DNA of 27,518 nucleotides from Ruminococcaceae bacterium UBA5396 (GTDB lineage: Bacteria > Bacillota > Clostridia > Oscillospirales > Acutalibacteraceae): positions 17,022-44,539 of the forward strand of contig DHOG01000163.1 in assembly GCA_002410715.1 (NCBI GenBank). The letters run 5' to 3'. The translations under genes were made by a program, and so were the position numbers. The notes under the pieces were generated by a model. The model did not search any database, was not told the origin of the DNA, and worked only from the letters and a program-made list of their open reading frames with translations. Shown here in pieces: positions 1 through 5,997 of this stretch. Each line of letters opens with the position of its first letter. Positions within the stretch are counted from its first letter, which is position 1.

Positions 1-1236
1 GGAAAAGTATTCAAAGTATTTGATCAGGTGTTGGACTATAAGTTCCGGAAGGAAAATGCAATCAACAATACCTGGAATAAAAGTCTTTCAGGGCTTCAGG
101 ATATTGAAAATATTATCGATGAATATAAAACTGCAGGGCTTGGCGCAGAGCTTGAGAGTTTTTATGATAAATTACAGTCTTTTTCTCATGACACCTCAAG
201 TATTGAGAAGGCCGGACTTTTAAGATCGGCTGCGCAAAAGGTTTCTCAGGTTTTTAATAGATTTTCGGAACACTTGAACCAAATCAAGGATTTAAAAAAA
301 GAAGAATTAGGAATCGTAGTCTCAGATTTAAATGAGCTTGTAAATAAAATCAGTAAATTAAATACCGAAATAAAAGGGGCGCTTGTTGCCGGATACAACC
401 CGAATGAGCTGCTAGACATTCGTAATACCTATCTCGATAAGCTATCCGGGTATACAAATATTACAGTCGAAGCTCAAAATGACGGCACTGTTGCGATAAA
501 AACAGGCGAAAATTACCTGTTGAGTCAGGAGCAGCAAATTAATACCATTCACCTTGGTTCAGGCGAGCCGGTTGCTTTATACAACAGCGACGGCAGTGAA
601 TACATAACCGCCAACGGCGAAATATTTGCACATTTGCAGTTGTTAAACGGCAAGGGCGTTTATGCAGCTGATGGTGAAAGTCAGTTCCAGGGTGTTCCGT
701 ATTATCAACAATCGCTAGATTATCTTGCGGGTAAATTTGCGGATGTTTTCAATACATTAAATGCTCAGGATGGTGTGGATAAGCCCCTCTTCTCTGGGGA
801 TAGTGGTGGAAACATTACAGCAGCCAATATAGAAGTCTCATCAGCTTGGTTGTCGGACGCAATGTATATTACAAGTACAACAGAAACACCGCCCAGTTCC
901 GGTGCTGCGGATAATATTAGCCGGATGATACAGGAATTTGATGCAAAACATACAATATCACCTGCGTTTACAGGCTCTTTCCTTGAACATATAACGTCAC
1001 TTAATGCCGATATTGCTATGGATGTTAGTTATTATCAGGACATGGCTGAGACAAGTGATGTCGTAATCATATCGGTGAATGAGCAACGCGAATCTGTTGC
1101 CGGCGTATCCCTTGATGAAGAATCAATAAATTTGATTCGGTTTCAAAAGGCTTATAGTGCTGCCGCAAGGGTTATGACAACACTTGACGAGGCTTTGGAT
1201 ATTATTATTAACAGAATGGGTGTAGTAGGCAGATAA
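1..1236 (+). CDS. flgK: Flagellar hook-associated protein 1 (FlgK), 5' partial
   Basis: FlgK is the first hook-filament junction protein; it is exported by the flagellar type III system and joins hook to filament. The frame is open from base 1, so the true start lies upstream; 411 residues are visible, against roughly 500 for B. subtilis FlgK. The visible N-terminal part has the family's helical pattern (YKFRKENA, then a long amphipathic stretch near LNELVNKISKLNTEI). The C-terminus is diagnostic: ESVAGVSLDEESINLIRFQK, then AYSAAARVMTTLDEALD and IINRMG, the conserved D0 helix of FlgK. The GTG at base 28 is in frame but is internal to the domain and not a credible start. flgL follows after 22 bases, and the order flgK-flgL-fliW-csrA-flagellin matches the B. 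subtilis late flagellar operon. Confidence 0.95.
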   Translation, partial: GKVFKVFDQVLDYKFRKENAINNTWNKSLSGLQDIENIIDEYKTAGLGAELESFYDKLQSFSHDTSSIEKAGLLRSAAQKVSQVFNRFSEHLNQIKDLKKEELGIVVSDLNELVNKISKLNTEIKGALVAGYNPNELLDIRNTYLDKLSGYTNITVEAQNDGTVAIKTGENYLLSQEQQINTIHLGSGEPVALYNSDGSEYITANGEIFAHLQLLNGKGVYAADGESQFQGVPYYQQSLDYLAGKFADVFNTLNAQDGVDKPLFSGDSGGNITAANIEVSSAWLSDAMYITSTTETPPSSGAADNISRMIQEFDAKHTISPAFTGSFLEHITSLNADIAMDVSYYQDMAETSDVVIISVNEQRESVAGVSLDEESINLIRFQKAYSAAARVMTTLDEALDIIINRMGVVGR

Positions 1237-1258
1237 TTTTAGATAGGAGATTGTGATT

Positions 1259-2224
1259 ATGCGGTTGACCAACAATCTGATTATGCGAAGATATATGAAG
1301 AACCTAAATAAAAGCTTTGATACCCTTAACAGGCTAAATAGTATTTCTACAACAGGGGAGTTGTACACAAAAGCATCGGACAATCCTGCAGCTACCATAA
1401 AGGCTTTCAGCGTCAGACGTGATTTGTCAAAAATCAATCTATATAAAAGCAGTATTGTGGATGTGAAAAACATTTTAACCGATGTTGAGGCAACCATATC
1501 CTCATTAAACGATCTCACAATTGATATTGGTACTTGTATCGAGCAGGCAAAAAACAACACCTATTCAGAGACTGAACGTAAGGCAATTGCAGAGGTTCTT
1601 AAAAATTATCAGGTTCAGATACTGAATAATGCTAATAAAAAATCTGCCGGAAGATATATTTTTGGCGGTACAAATATTAAGGATCTTCCGTTTACGGTAT
1701 CAGACGGCAAGCTGTATTATAACGGAGTTGATGTTGACACCGGCACATTCAAAGATGAGCATATTTATGTCGATCTAGGGATGGGTATGACATCAAGCAC
1801 ATCAACACAAGTAAATGATAATACGGCATTTGATATTGCTTATCCCGGAATTGATTTGCTGGGACATGGTGTAGATTCGGATGGCATATCAAACAACCTT
1901 TATAACATAGTCGGCGATCTTATAGAAATGTTTGAAAACAATGATGTTTCCGGACTGGATCAGTACGCCGCGAAATTCGAGCAAAAGAGAAGTGACATAT
2001 TAGTTCAGTATGCAGATATTGGTGAGAAAACAAATTTTGTAGACTTTCTCGACACCAGACTGCGGATTGATGAAGAAAATGCCTATGTGAAGCAGGACAG
2101 CCTTGAGTATGCAGACATTGCAGAAGCACTAATGAATGTGGCTTATCAGAGGTTCGCATATGAAGCTGCACTAAAAGTAGGCTCTGATATTCTTCAAAGC
2201 TCTTTACTGGATTATTTACGCTAG
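1259..2224 (+). CDS. flgL: Flagellar hook-associated protein 3 (FlgL)
   Basis: FlgL is the second hook-filament junction protein, a flagellin-like subunit between FlgK and the filament. The 321-residue product has a flagellin-type N-terminal coiled coil (MRLTNNLIMRRYMKNLNKSF), then SDNPAATIKAFSVRRDL and the FGGTNIKDLPF segment typical of FlgL, and a C-terminal helix (YQRFAYEAALKVGSDILQSS) that would pack on the N-terminal one. I chose ATG 1259 rather than GTG 1253: the site AGGAGA (1245-1250) is 8 bases from the ATG but only 2 from the GTG. It is cotranscribed with flgK by spacing. The middle region (about residues 150-240) is less conserved, as usual in this family. Confidence 0.94.
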   Translation: MRLTNNLIMRRYMKNLNKSFDTLNRLNSISTTGELYTKASDNPAATIKAFSVRRDLSKINLYKSSIVDVKNILTDVEATISSLNDLTIDIGTCIEQAKNNTYSETERKAIAEVLKNYQVQILNNANKKSAGRYIFGGTNIKDLPFTVSDGKLYYNGVDVDTGTFKDEHIYVDLGMGMTSSTSTQVNDNTAFDIAYPGIDLLGHGVDSDGISNNLYNIVGDLIEMFENNDVSGLDQYAAKFEQKRSDILVQYADIGEKTNFVDFLDTRLRIDEENAYVKQDSLEYADIAEALMNVAYQRFAYEAALKVGSDILQSSLLDYLR

Positions 2225-2237
2225 TATTTGTTGTTCG

Positions 2238-2317
2238 GCTTTGTGTCCTGATGGACGCTGAAGCACTTACCTACTGGAAAAATGCTTTAAACCGGTTTTA
2301 TGTCCCTCGTCGGACAT
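2238..2317 (+). promoter_or_regulatory. Two small hairpins in the flgL-fliW intergenic leader
   Basis: The 120 bases between flgL and fliW can fold into two hairpins. The first (2238-2264) is an 11-bp imperfect stem with TGAT loop and one bulge. The second (2300-2317) is a perfect 6-bp stem, ATGTCC/GGACAT, around CTCGTC. Neither is followed by a T-run, so a terminator is unlikely. ATGGA (2251-2255) and the fliW ribosome binding site AAAGGA (2326-2331) both fit the ANGGA core of CsrA sites. Regulation by CsrA is only a possibility. Confidence 0.3.
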
Positions 2318-2344
2318 GAACCCCGAAAGGACTTGAATCTTAAT

Positions 2345-2797
2345 ATGGTTATCGAAACCAGAGAGTTTGGATTTATTGAAATCGACGAGAAGGATATTAT
2401 TCATTTTCCATACGGAATATACGGTTTCGAGGACATTAAGGATTATGTGATTCTCCGTCAAGATACAGACAACGACGACCCGGTTATGTGGATGCAGGCT
2501 GTAAATAACATCCATATCCGCTTCGTTGTACTCGATCCTCTTTTTGTTGTAGATGCGTATAATCCGGAGCTGCCGGGTGATGTGCTGAAAGAGCTTAATG
2601 TTAGAACATACGAAACACTAAGGTATTTTCTTATAGCGGTTGTTCCCAAAGATATTCGGGACATGACCGTGAATATGAAAAGCCCAATCGTTCTCAATCC
2701 AGAGAACAATAAGGCGGTTCAGGTTATTCTTGAAGATGCAAATTATTCTGTCCGCTACTATCTGTTCCGAGGGAATGAGGTGGCGCAACCGTGCTGA
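2345..2797 (+). CDS. fliW: Flagellar assembly factor / CsrA antagonist FliW
   Basis: FliW binds flagellin and CsrA in a partner-switching circuit. When flagellin accumulates it sequesters FliW, freeing CsrA to repress flagellin translation. The 150-residue product starts MVIETREFGFIEIDEKDIIH and continues with FPYGIYGFEDIKDYVIL, the FliW signature, and has the family's YETLRYFLIAVVP and LNPENNKAVQVIL segments. An in-frame ATG at 2300 has no ribosome binding site and would add 15 unrelated residues. ATG 2345 matches the family start and has AAAGGA (2326-2331) 13 bases upstream, rather long spacing. The last 7 bases overlap csrA, which suggests translational coupling of the two regulatory partners. 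Confidence 0.95.
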   Translation: MVIETREFGFIEIDEKDIIHFPYGIYGFEDIKDYVILRQDTDNDDPVMWMQAVNNIHIRFVVLDPLFVVDAYNPELPGDVLKELNVRTYETLRYFLIAVVPKDIRDMTVNMKSPIVLNPENNKAVQVILEDANYSVRYYLFRGNEVAQPC

Positions 2798-3027
2798 TTA
2801 TAGCAAGAAAGCCACAGGAATCATTTGTGATTGGTGAAGACATAGAGGTAGTCATTCTCGACGTCCAGAATGATAAAATCCGAATCGGAATCAATGCACC
2901 AAAGGATGTTTCGATTCTTCGGAAAGAACTGTTCGATACCAAAAAGAGCAATCAGGATGCAGTTTTATTATCTGAAAATCTTAAAATTAATCAGCTTGCG
3001 AAGGAAATTAAAAAAAATAGGAAGTAA
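2791..3027 (+). CDS. csrA: Translational regulator CsrA
   Basis: CsrA is a homodimeric RNA-binding protein that recognises GGA motifs, usually in hairpin loops or over ribosome binding sites. The 78-residue product starts at GTG 2791 (MLIIARKPQESFVIGEDIEV) and carries RIGINAPKDVSILRKEL, the conserved core, with Arg44 in the position needed for RNA contact in E. coli CsrA. The C-terminal extension (about 20 residues, basic at its end) resembles the FliW-responsive extension of Firmicute CsrA proteins. It overlaps fliW by 7 bases, and GAGG upstream lies within fliW. A strong hairpin terminator follows 18 bases after the stop, separating it from flagellin, its expected target. Confidence 0.96.
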   Translation: MLIIARKPQESFVIGEDIEVVILDVQNDKIRIGINAPKDVSILRKELFDTKKSNQDAVLLSENLKINQLAKEIKKNRK

Positions 3028-3045
3028 TCGTGCTTTAGCAATATT

Positions 3046-3103
3046 AGATTCTTGCCGCACAGCTCCAGTTGGAGCTGTTTGGTAAAGAATCTTTTTATTT
3101 TTA
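3046..3103 (+). terminator. Rho-independent terminator after csrA
   Basis: Two nested perfect stems: outer AGATTCTT (3046-3053) with AAGAATCT (3085-3092), inner ACAGCTCC (3059-3066) with GGAGCTGT (3071-3078) around AGTT. A T-rich run TTTTATTTTTA follows at once. It would end the flgK-flgL-fliW-csrA transcript, leaving flagellin to its own promoter. Confidence 0.85.
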
Positions 3104-3113
3104 TGTTTAAACT

Positions 3114-3139
3114 TAATTACCGCCATAAAATGCCGATAT
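3114..3139 (+). promoter_or_regulatory. Sigma-28 (SigD/FliA)-type promoter for flagellin
   Basis: TAAT (3114-3117), 15-base spacer, CCGATAT (3133-3139). The -10 is a 7/7 match and the -35 a 3/4 match to the B. subtilis SigD consensus TAAA-N15-CCGATAT. Transcription would start near 3147, giving a leader of about 93 bases. The same layout recurs at 4357-4382 and 13843-13868. Confidence 0.8.
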
Positions 3140-3144
3140 ATATT

Positions 3145-3239
3145 GCAAGGAAAGATATATGATGACTTGCAGCGTACGGGCAGGATTTATATATCTTTTG
3201 GGAAAGGATTCCCGAACAACAATCAAGGAGGATAATAAA
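3145..3239 (+). promoter_or_regulatory. Flagellin mRNA leader with probable CsrA sites
   Basis: The leader contains a perfect 5-bp hairpin GGGAA/TTCCC (3200-3213) whose tetraloop is exactly AGGA (3205-3208), followed by the ribosome binding site in AATCAAGGAGGAT (3221-3233), 8 bases from the ATG. Both hold an ANGGA core, 21 bases apart. This matches the two-site layout (BS1 hairpin plus BS2 over the Shine-Dalgarno) known for the B. subtilis hag leader. Upstream, AAAGATATAT (3151-3160) can pair perfectly with ATATATCTTT (3189-3198). Further GGA cores lie at 3149 and 3183. CsrA binding is inferred from pattern and from csrA/fliW next door. Confidence 0.7.
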
Positions 3240-3950
3240 ATGCGTATTAATCACAACATTTCAGCAATCAACACATTCAGACAGTACAATGCAAACACAG
3301 CCAAAGCCGGCAAATCCATGGAGAAACTGTCATCCGGTCTGCGAATCAACCGTGCAGCCGACGATGCGGCAGGTCTTTCTATCTCTGAGAAAATGAGAGG
3401 CGAGATTGCCGGAATTACTCAGAAAATCAGAAACACACAGGACGGCATTTCCAAAATCCAGACAGCAGAAGGCGCTTTGAATGAAGTTTCTGATATGCTT
3501 GTCAGAATGAAGGAACTTATTATTCAAAAGGGCAATGAGACCTACGGCATTGATGAAAGTGGCAACATTAACCTTGAATTGACTGAGCTGGGTAATTCTA
3601 TTTCCAGCATACTTTCCGGCACCCAATTCAACGGCACAGCTGTTTTGGGAAATGTTACTTTTACCACTGTATCATCTACCTCATCAGAAGGTGATATTAA
3701 CACCGGTATTCAGCAGATCAATACTGCCAGAGCGAAATTCGGTGCGGAGCAGAACAGGATGGAGCATGAAATCAATAACTACAGCACCTACCACGAGAAT
3801 CTCCAGGCCGCAGAATCACGCATTCGTGATGTAGACATGGCTGAGGAAATGATGGAGTACACCAAGAATAACATTCTTGTCCAGGCAGCTCAGTCTATGC
3901 TTGCTCAGGCAAATCAACAGCCGATGGGTATTCTCCAGCTGCTTCAGTAA
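3240..3950 (+). CDS. hag: Flagellin (short form)
   Basis: Flagellin is the filament subunit. The 236-residue product begins MRINHNISAINTFRQYNANT and carries the N-terminal signature SMEKLSSGLRINRAADDAAG and the C-terminal signature RIRDVDMAEEMMEYTKNNIL, then QAAQSMLAQANQQPMGILQL. Length is well below the 304 residues of B. subtilis Hag. Only about 40 variable residues (near TAVLGNVTFTTVSSTSSEG) separate the conserved arms, so the D2/D3 surface domains are missing and even D1 is reduced. Start: ATG 3240 has AAGGAGG (3225-3231) 8 bases upstream; the longer in-frame extension from 3159 lies in the regulatory leader. It is followed by a terminator, so it is probably monocistronic, under a sigma-28-type promoter and CsrA/FliW control. 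Confidence 0.96.
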   Translation: MRINHNISAINTFRQYNANTAKAGKSMEKLSSGLRINRAADDAAGLSISEKMRGEIAGITQKIRNTQDGISKIQTAEGALNEVSDMLVRMKELIIQKGNETYGIDESGNINLELTELGNSISSILSGTQFNGTAVLGNVTFTTVSSTSSEGDINTGIQQINTARAKFGAEQNRMEHEINNYSTYHENLQAAESRIRDVDMAEEMMEYTKNNILVQAAQSMLAQANQQPMGILQLLQ

Positions 3951-3981
3951 TGATCATTTAATCGTTTACTGCATAATTAAA

Positions 3982-4018
3982 GGGACTCGCCTACTGGGTG
4001 TTGGCGAGTTCCTTTTGT
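3982..4018 (+). terminator. Rho-independent terminator after flagellin
   Basis: GGGACTCGCC (3982-3991) pairs with GGCGAGTTCC (4003-4012) over 10 bp with one G-T wobble, 11-base loop, followed by TTTTGTTG. It lies 31 bases after the flagellin stop. Confidence 0.9.
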
Positions 4019-4032
4019 TGTAGGCCTTTAGC

Positions 4033-4205
4033 CTGTTTTGATGCGCCTAGTCTGCATCAAAACAGCTATGTCGATGAGAGATTAGCTTTCGCTATGCCTT
4101 CTTTTCGCTCATGCCAGCGGTTGCAAAGGACGTCACAAATGACTTTCATAGTAAAAAACATCTCCCTCAGTCGCCTGCGGGCGACAGCTCCCTCTCAGAG
4201 GGAGC
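4033..4205. repeat. Palindrome-rich intergenic element, probable dispersed repeat
   Basis: This part of the 561-base gap between flagellin and the HD-GYP gene has no credible gene. It holds three strong inverted repeats. A 12-bp perfect stem CTGTTTTGATGC/GCATCAAAACAG (4033-4065) has a 9-base loop and no T-run. A 6-bp stem GTCGCC/GGCGAC (4170-4185) has loop TGCG. An 8-bp stem GCTCCCTC/GAGGGAGC (4187-4205) has loop TCA. A second CTCCCTC (4162-4168) could compete for the same partner. From memory, the CTCCCTC-hairpin-CTCCCTC-GAGGGAG pattern is like intergenic repeats seen in many copies in Clostridia genomes; copy number cannot be tested here. Confidence 0.5.
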
Positions 4206-4356
4206 CGGGATAAGCCTGACGGAAGAAGTTTTTTTAACTGTTAGGGCAAGTGAGCAGTATGAAGAACCTTTACTGCGTTTTTGTATACTATATCCGGAAA
4301 GGTTTAAATTCTGTTATTCATTTCTACAATATGCTTTGTTATTCTTATGTTTTATT

Positions 4357-4382
4357 TAATATTATACAAAATCTGCCGATAT
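4357..4382 (+). promoter_or_regulatory. Sigma-28-type promoter for the chemotaxis operon
   Basis: TAAT (4357-4360), 15-base spacer, CCGATAT (4376-4382), identical in both elements and spacing to the flagellin promoter. The leader to the HD-GYP start would be about 120 bases; I see no known riboswitch in it. Confidence 0.75.
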
Positions 4383-4511
4383 ATTATCTAAGTGGGATAA
4401 TACGGTTCCTCTTTTGAGATAGTGACAAAAATCTGCGTAAAATCTATATGTTAAGGCGTTATCGGTTTTATCATCAACTCTATCAAGACTAATATATACA
4501 AGAGGTATACA

Positions 4512-5591
4512 ATGAGATTTGTACCATCATCATGTTTAAAACCAGGCATGGTAACGGGAAAGAACCTATACGGATTAAATAATGAACTGATGTTGGCGGC
4601 AGGTCAGAAGCTGACCAATGTTGAAATATTAAGAATAAATTACTTAAAATTTCAGGGCATATACATAGAGGATAAGCTTTCCGAGGATATAGAAGTTGAG
4701 GATATTATAGATGCCTCATTGAAAAATAAAGCAGTGAAGTCAATCAAGGATGTGTTTGAACAAACCAAGGACGGCAGACCATCAAAAGATTGCCATCTCA
4801 AAGAAACAATCGAAAAAATTATTGATGAAATATGGGTTAAGCCTGATGTAATCTATAATATGATCGATTTAAAAGTGTTCGATGATTATACCTATTATCA
4901 CTCTGTAAATGTATTCGTACTATCGGTTATTATCGGAATTTCTTTGGGCTTAAAAAAAGATGATCTATATAATCTAGGCTTGGGTGCGATTCTGCACGAT
5001 ATAGGAAAAGTTTTTATACCAAAAGAAATTATATATAAAAACGGAAAGCTAACCCAAGAAGAATTTGAAATCATGAAAAGCCATTCGGAAAAAGGCTGTA
5101 TGTACTTACGAAAAAACTGGAATGTGACGATGGAATCAACGGTTGGGGTACTTACCCACCATGAAAAGTATAACGGTACCGGGTATCCCTATAAATTGAA
5201 ATCAGATAAAATACCTGAGTACGGAAAGATTATTGCTGTTTCGGATGTTTATGATGCACTTATTTCGGACAGGCCTTATCGCAAAGCCATAATACCGTCT
5301 GAAGCAATGGAATATATTATGGGCGGTTCGGGTATTTATTTTGATTATGAAATTGTAAGTGCCTTCTTTAAAAAGGTTATGCCGTTTCCGGTGGGAACAA
5401 CCGTAAAGCTCAGCAACGGGCTGACCGGGATTGTTGCGGAGAATTATTCGTCGAACGGATTACGTCCTAAAATAAAAATTATATCAGAAAACGAAACTGA
5501 ATCGGATTGCCAATTTAATGATGTCTACTATGATTTATATAAAGACAGAAGTCTGCTGAATGTTACAATTGTTAAATCTTTGTCGATGTAA
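4512..5591 (+). CDS. HD-GYP domain cyclic-di-GMP phosphodiesterase
   Basis: HD-GYP proteins hydrolyse the second messenger c-di-GMP, which in general favours motility. In this 359-residue protein the metal-binding HD pair is His162-Asp163 in LHDIGKVFIPKEI, and the GYP motif is HHEKYNGTGYP (residues 216-226), followed by KIIAVSDVYDALISDRPYRK. The N-terminal 60 residues (LKPGMVTGKNLYG and LAAGQKL) form the small domain often found before HD-GYP in Firmicutes. No receiver, GAF or membrane segment is seen, so it is a cytosolic enzyme without an obvious sensor. AGAGG (4501-4505) is 6 bases before ATG 4512. It heads the chemotaxis operon, 11 bases before cheY, behind a sigma-28-type promoter. Key residues look intact, so activity is expected; the exact product (pGpG or GMP) cannot be told. 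Confidence 0.9.
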   Translation: MRFVPSSCLKPGMVTGKNLYGLNNELMLAAGQKLTNVEILRINYLKFQGIYIEDKLSEDIEVEDIIDASLKNKAVKSIKDVFEQTKDGRPSKDCHLKETIEKIIDEIWVKPDVIYNMIDLKVFDDYTYYHSVNVFVLSVIIGISLGLKKDDLYNLGLGAILHDIGKVFIPKEIIYKNGKLTQEEFEIMKSHSEKGCMYLRKNWNVTMESTVGVLTHHEKYNGTGYPYKLKSDKIPEYGKIIAVSDVYDALISDRPYRKAIIPSEAMEYIMGGSGIYFDYEIVSAFFKKVMPFPVGTTVKLSNGLTGIVAENYSSNGLRPKIKIISENETESDCQFNDVYYDLYKDRSLLNVTIVKSLSM

Positions 5592-5602
5592 AACTGGAGG
5601 TT

Positions 5603-5974
5603 ATGGAATTGAGAAAAGTTCTAATTGTCGATGATGCTGCATTTATGCGTATGGTGATCAAAAAGCTGCTGGAAAATAACGGATTTGAAGTGATTGGTGA
5701 AGCAGAAAACGGAGAGATCGGCGTTGAGAAGTATAAAGAGTTGAGACCCGATCTAGTTACAATGGATATAACCATGCCGCAGATGACCGGTATTGAGGCT
5801 TTGAAAGCCATTCGCGAGTTTGATGACAAGGCAAAGGTTGTCATGGTATCAGCCATGGGTCAGGAAGTAATGGTTAAGGAAGCAATTTTATACGGTGCGA
5901 AATCATTTATTGTAAAACCATATAAGGAAGAACAGGTTATAGAAACATTAGTAAAAATTGATGCAATGGATTAA
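5603..5974 (+). CDS. cheY: Chemotaxis response regulator CheY
   Basis: CheY is a single receiver domain that carries phosphoryl groups from CheA to the flagellar switch. The 123-residue product shows all receiver landmarks: acidic pair Asp10-Asp11 (VLIVDDAAFMR), phosphoacceptor Asp55 (LVTMDITMPQMTG), Ser83 in VMVSAMG and Lys105 in IVKPY. There is no output domain. The site GGAGG lies just before ATG 5603. It sits between the HD-GYP gene and cheA. The MDITMPQMTGIEALKAI pattern is typical of Firmicute and Thermotoga CheY. Confidence 0.95.
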   Translation: MELRKVLIVDDAAFMRMVIKKLLENNGFEVIGEAENGEIGVEKYKELRPDLVTMDITMPQMTGIEALKAIREFDDKAKVVMVSAMGQEVMVKEAILYGAKSFIVKPYKEEQVIETLVKIDAMD

Positions 5975-5997
5975 CTTCATTTTTAGGGGGGTTACTT

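Noticed and set aside
1007..1013. CCGATAT inside flgK, also at 23648-23654 and 26681-26687
   Set aside because: These lie in coding DNA and lack a TAAA-like -35 at 15 bases, so they are chance matches to the sigma-28 -10.
4111..4359. 82-codon open frame in the flagellin-HD-GYP gap
   Set aside because: It reads through the palindromic repeat, has no ribosome binding site, and its composition does not look like a protein; it also runs into the sigma-28-type promoter.
4390..4511. Possible c-di-GMP riboswitch ahead of the HD-GYP gene
   Set aside because: I looked for the conserved core of GEMM-type riboswitches in the leader and saw none.
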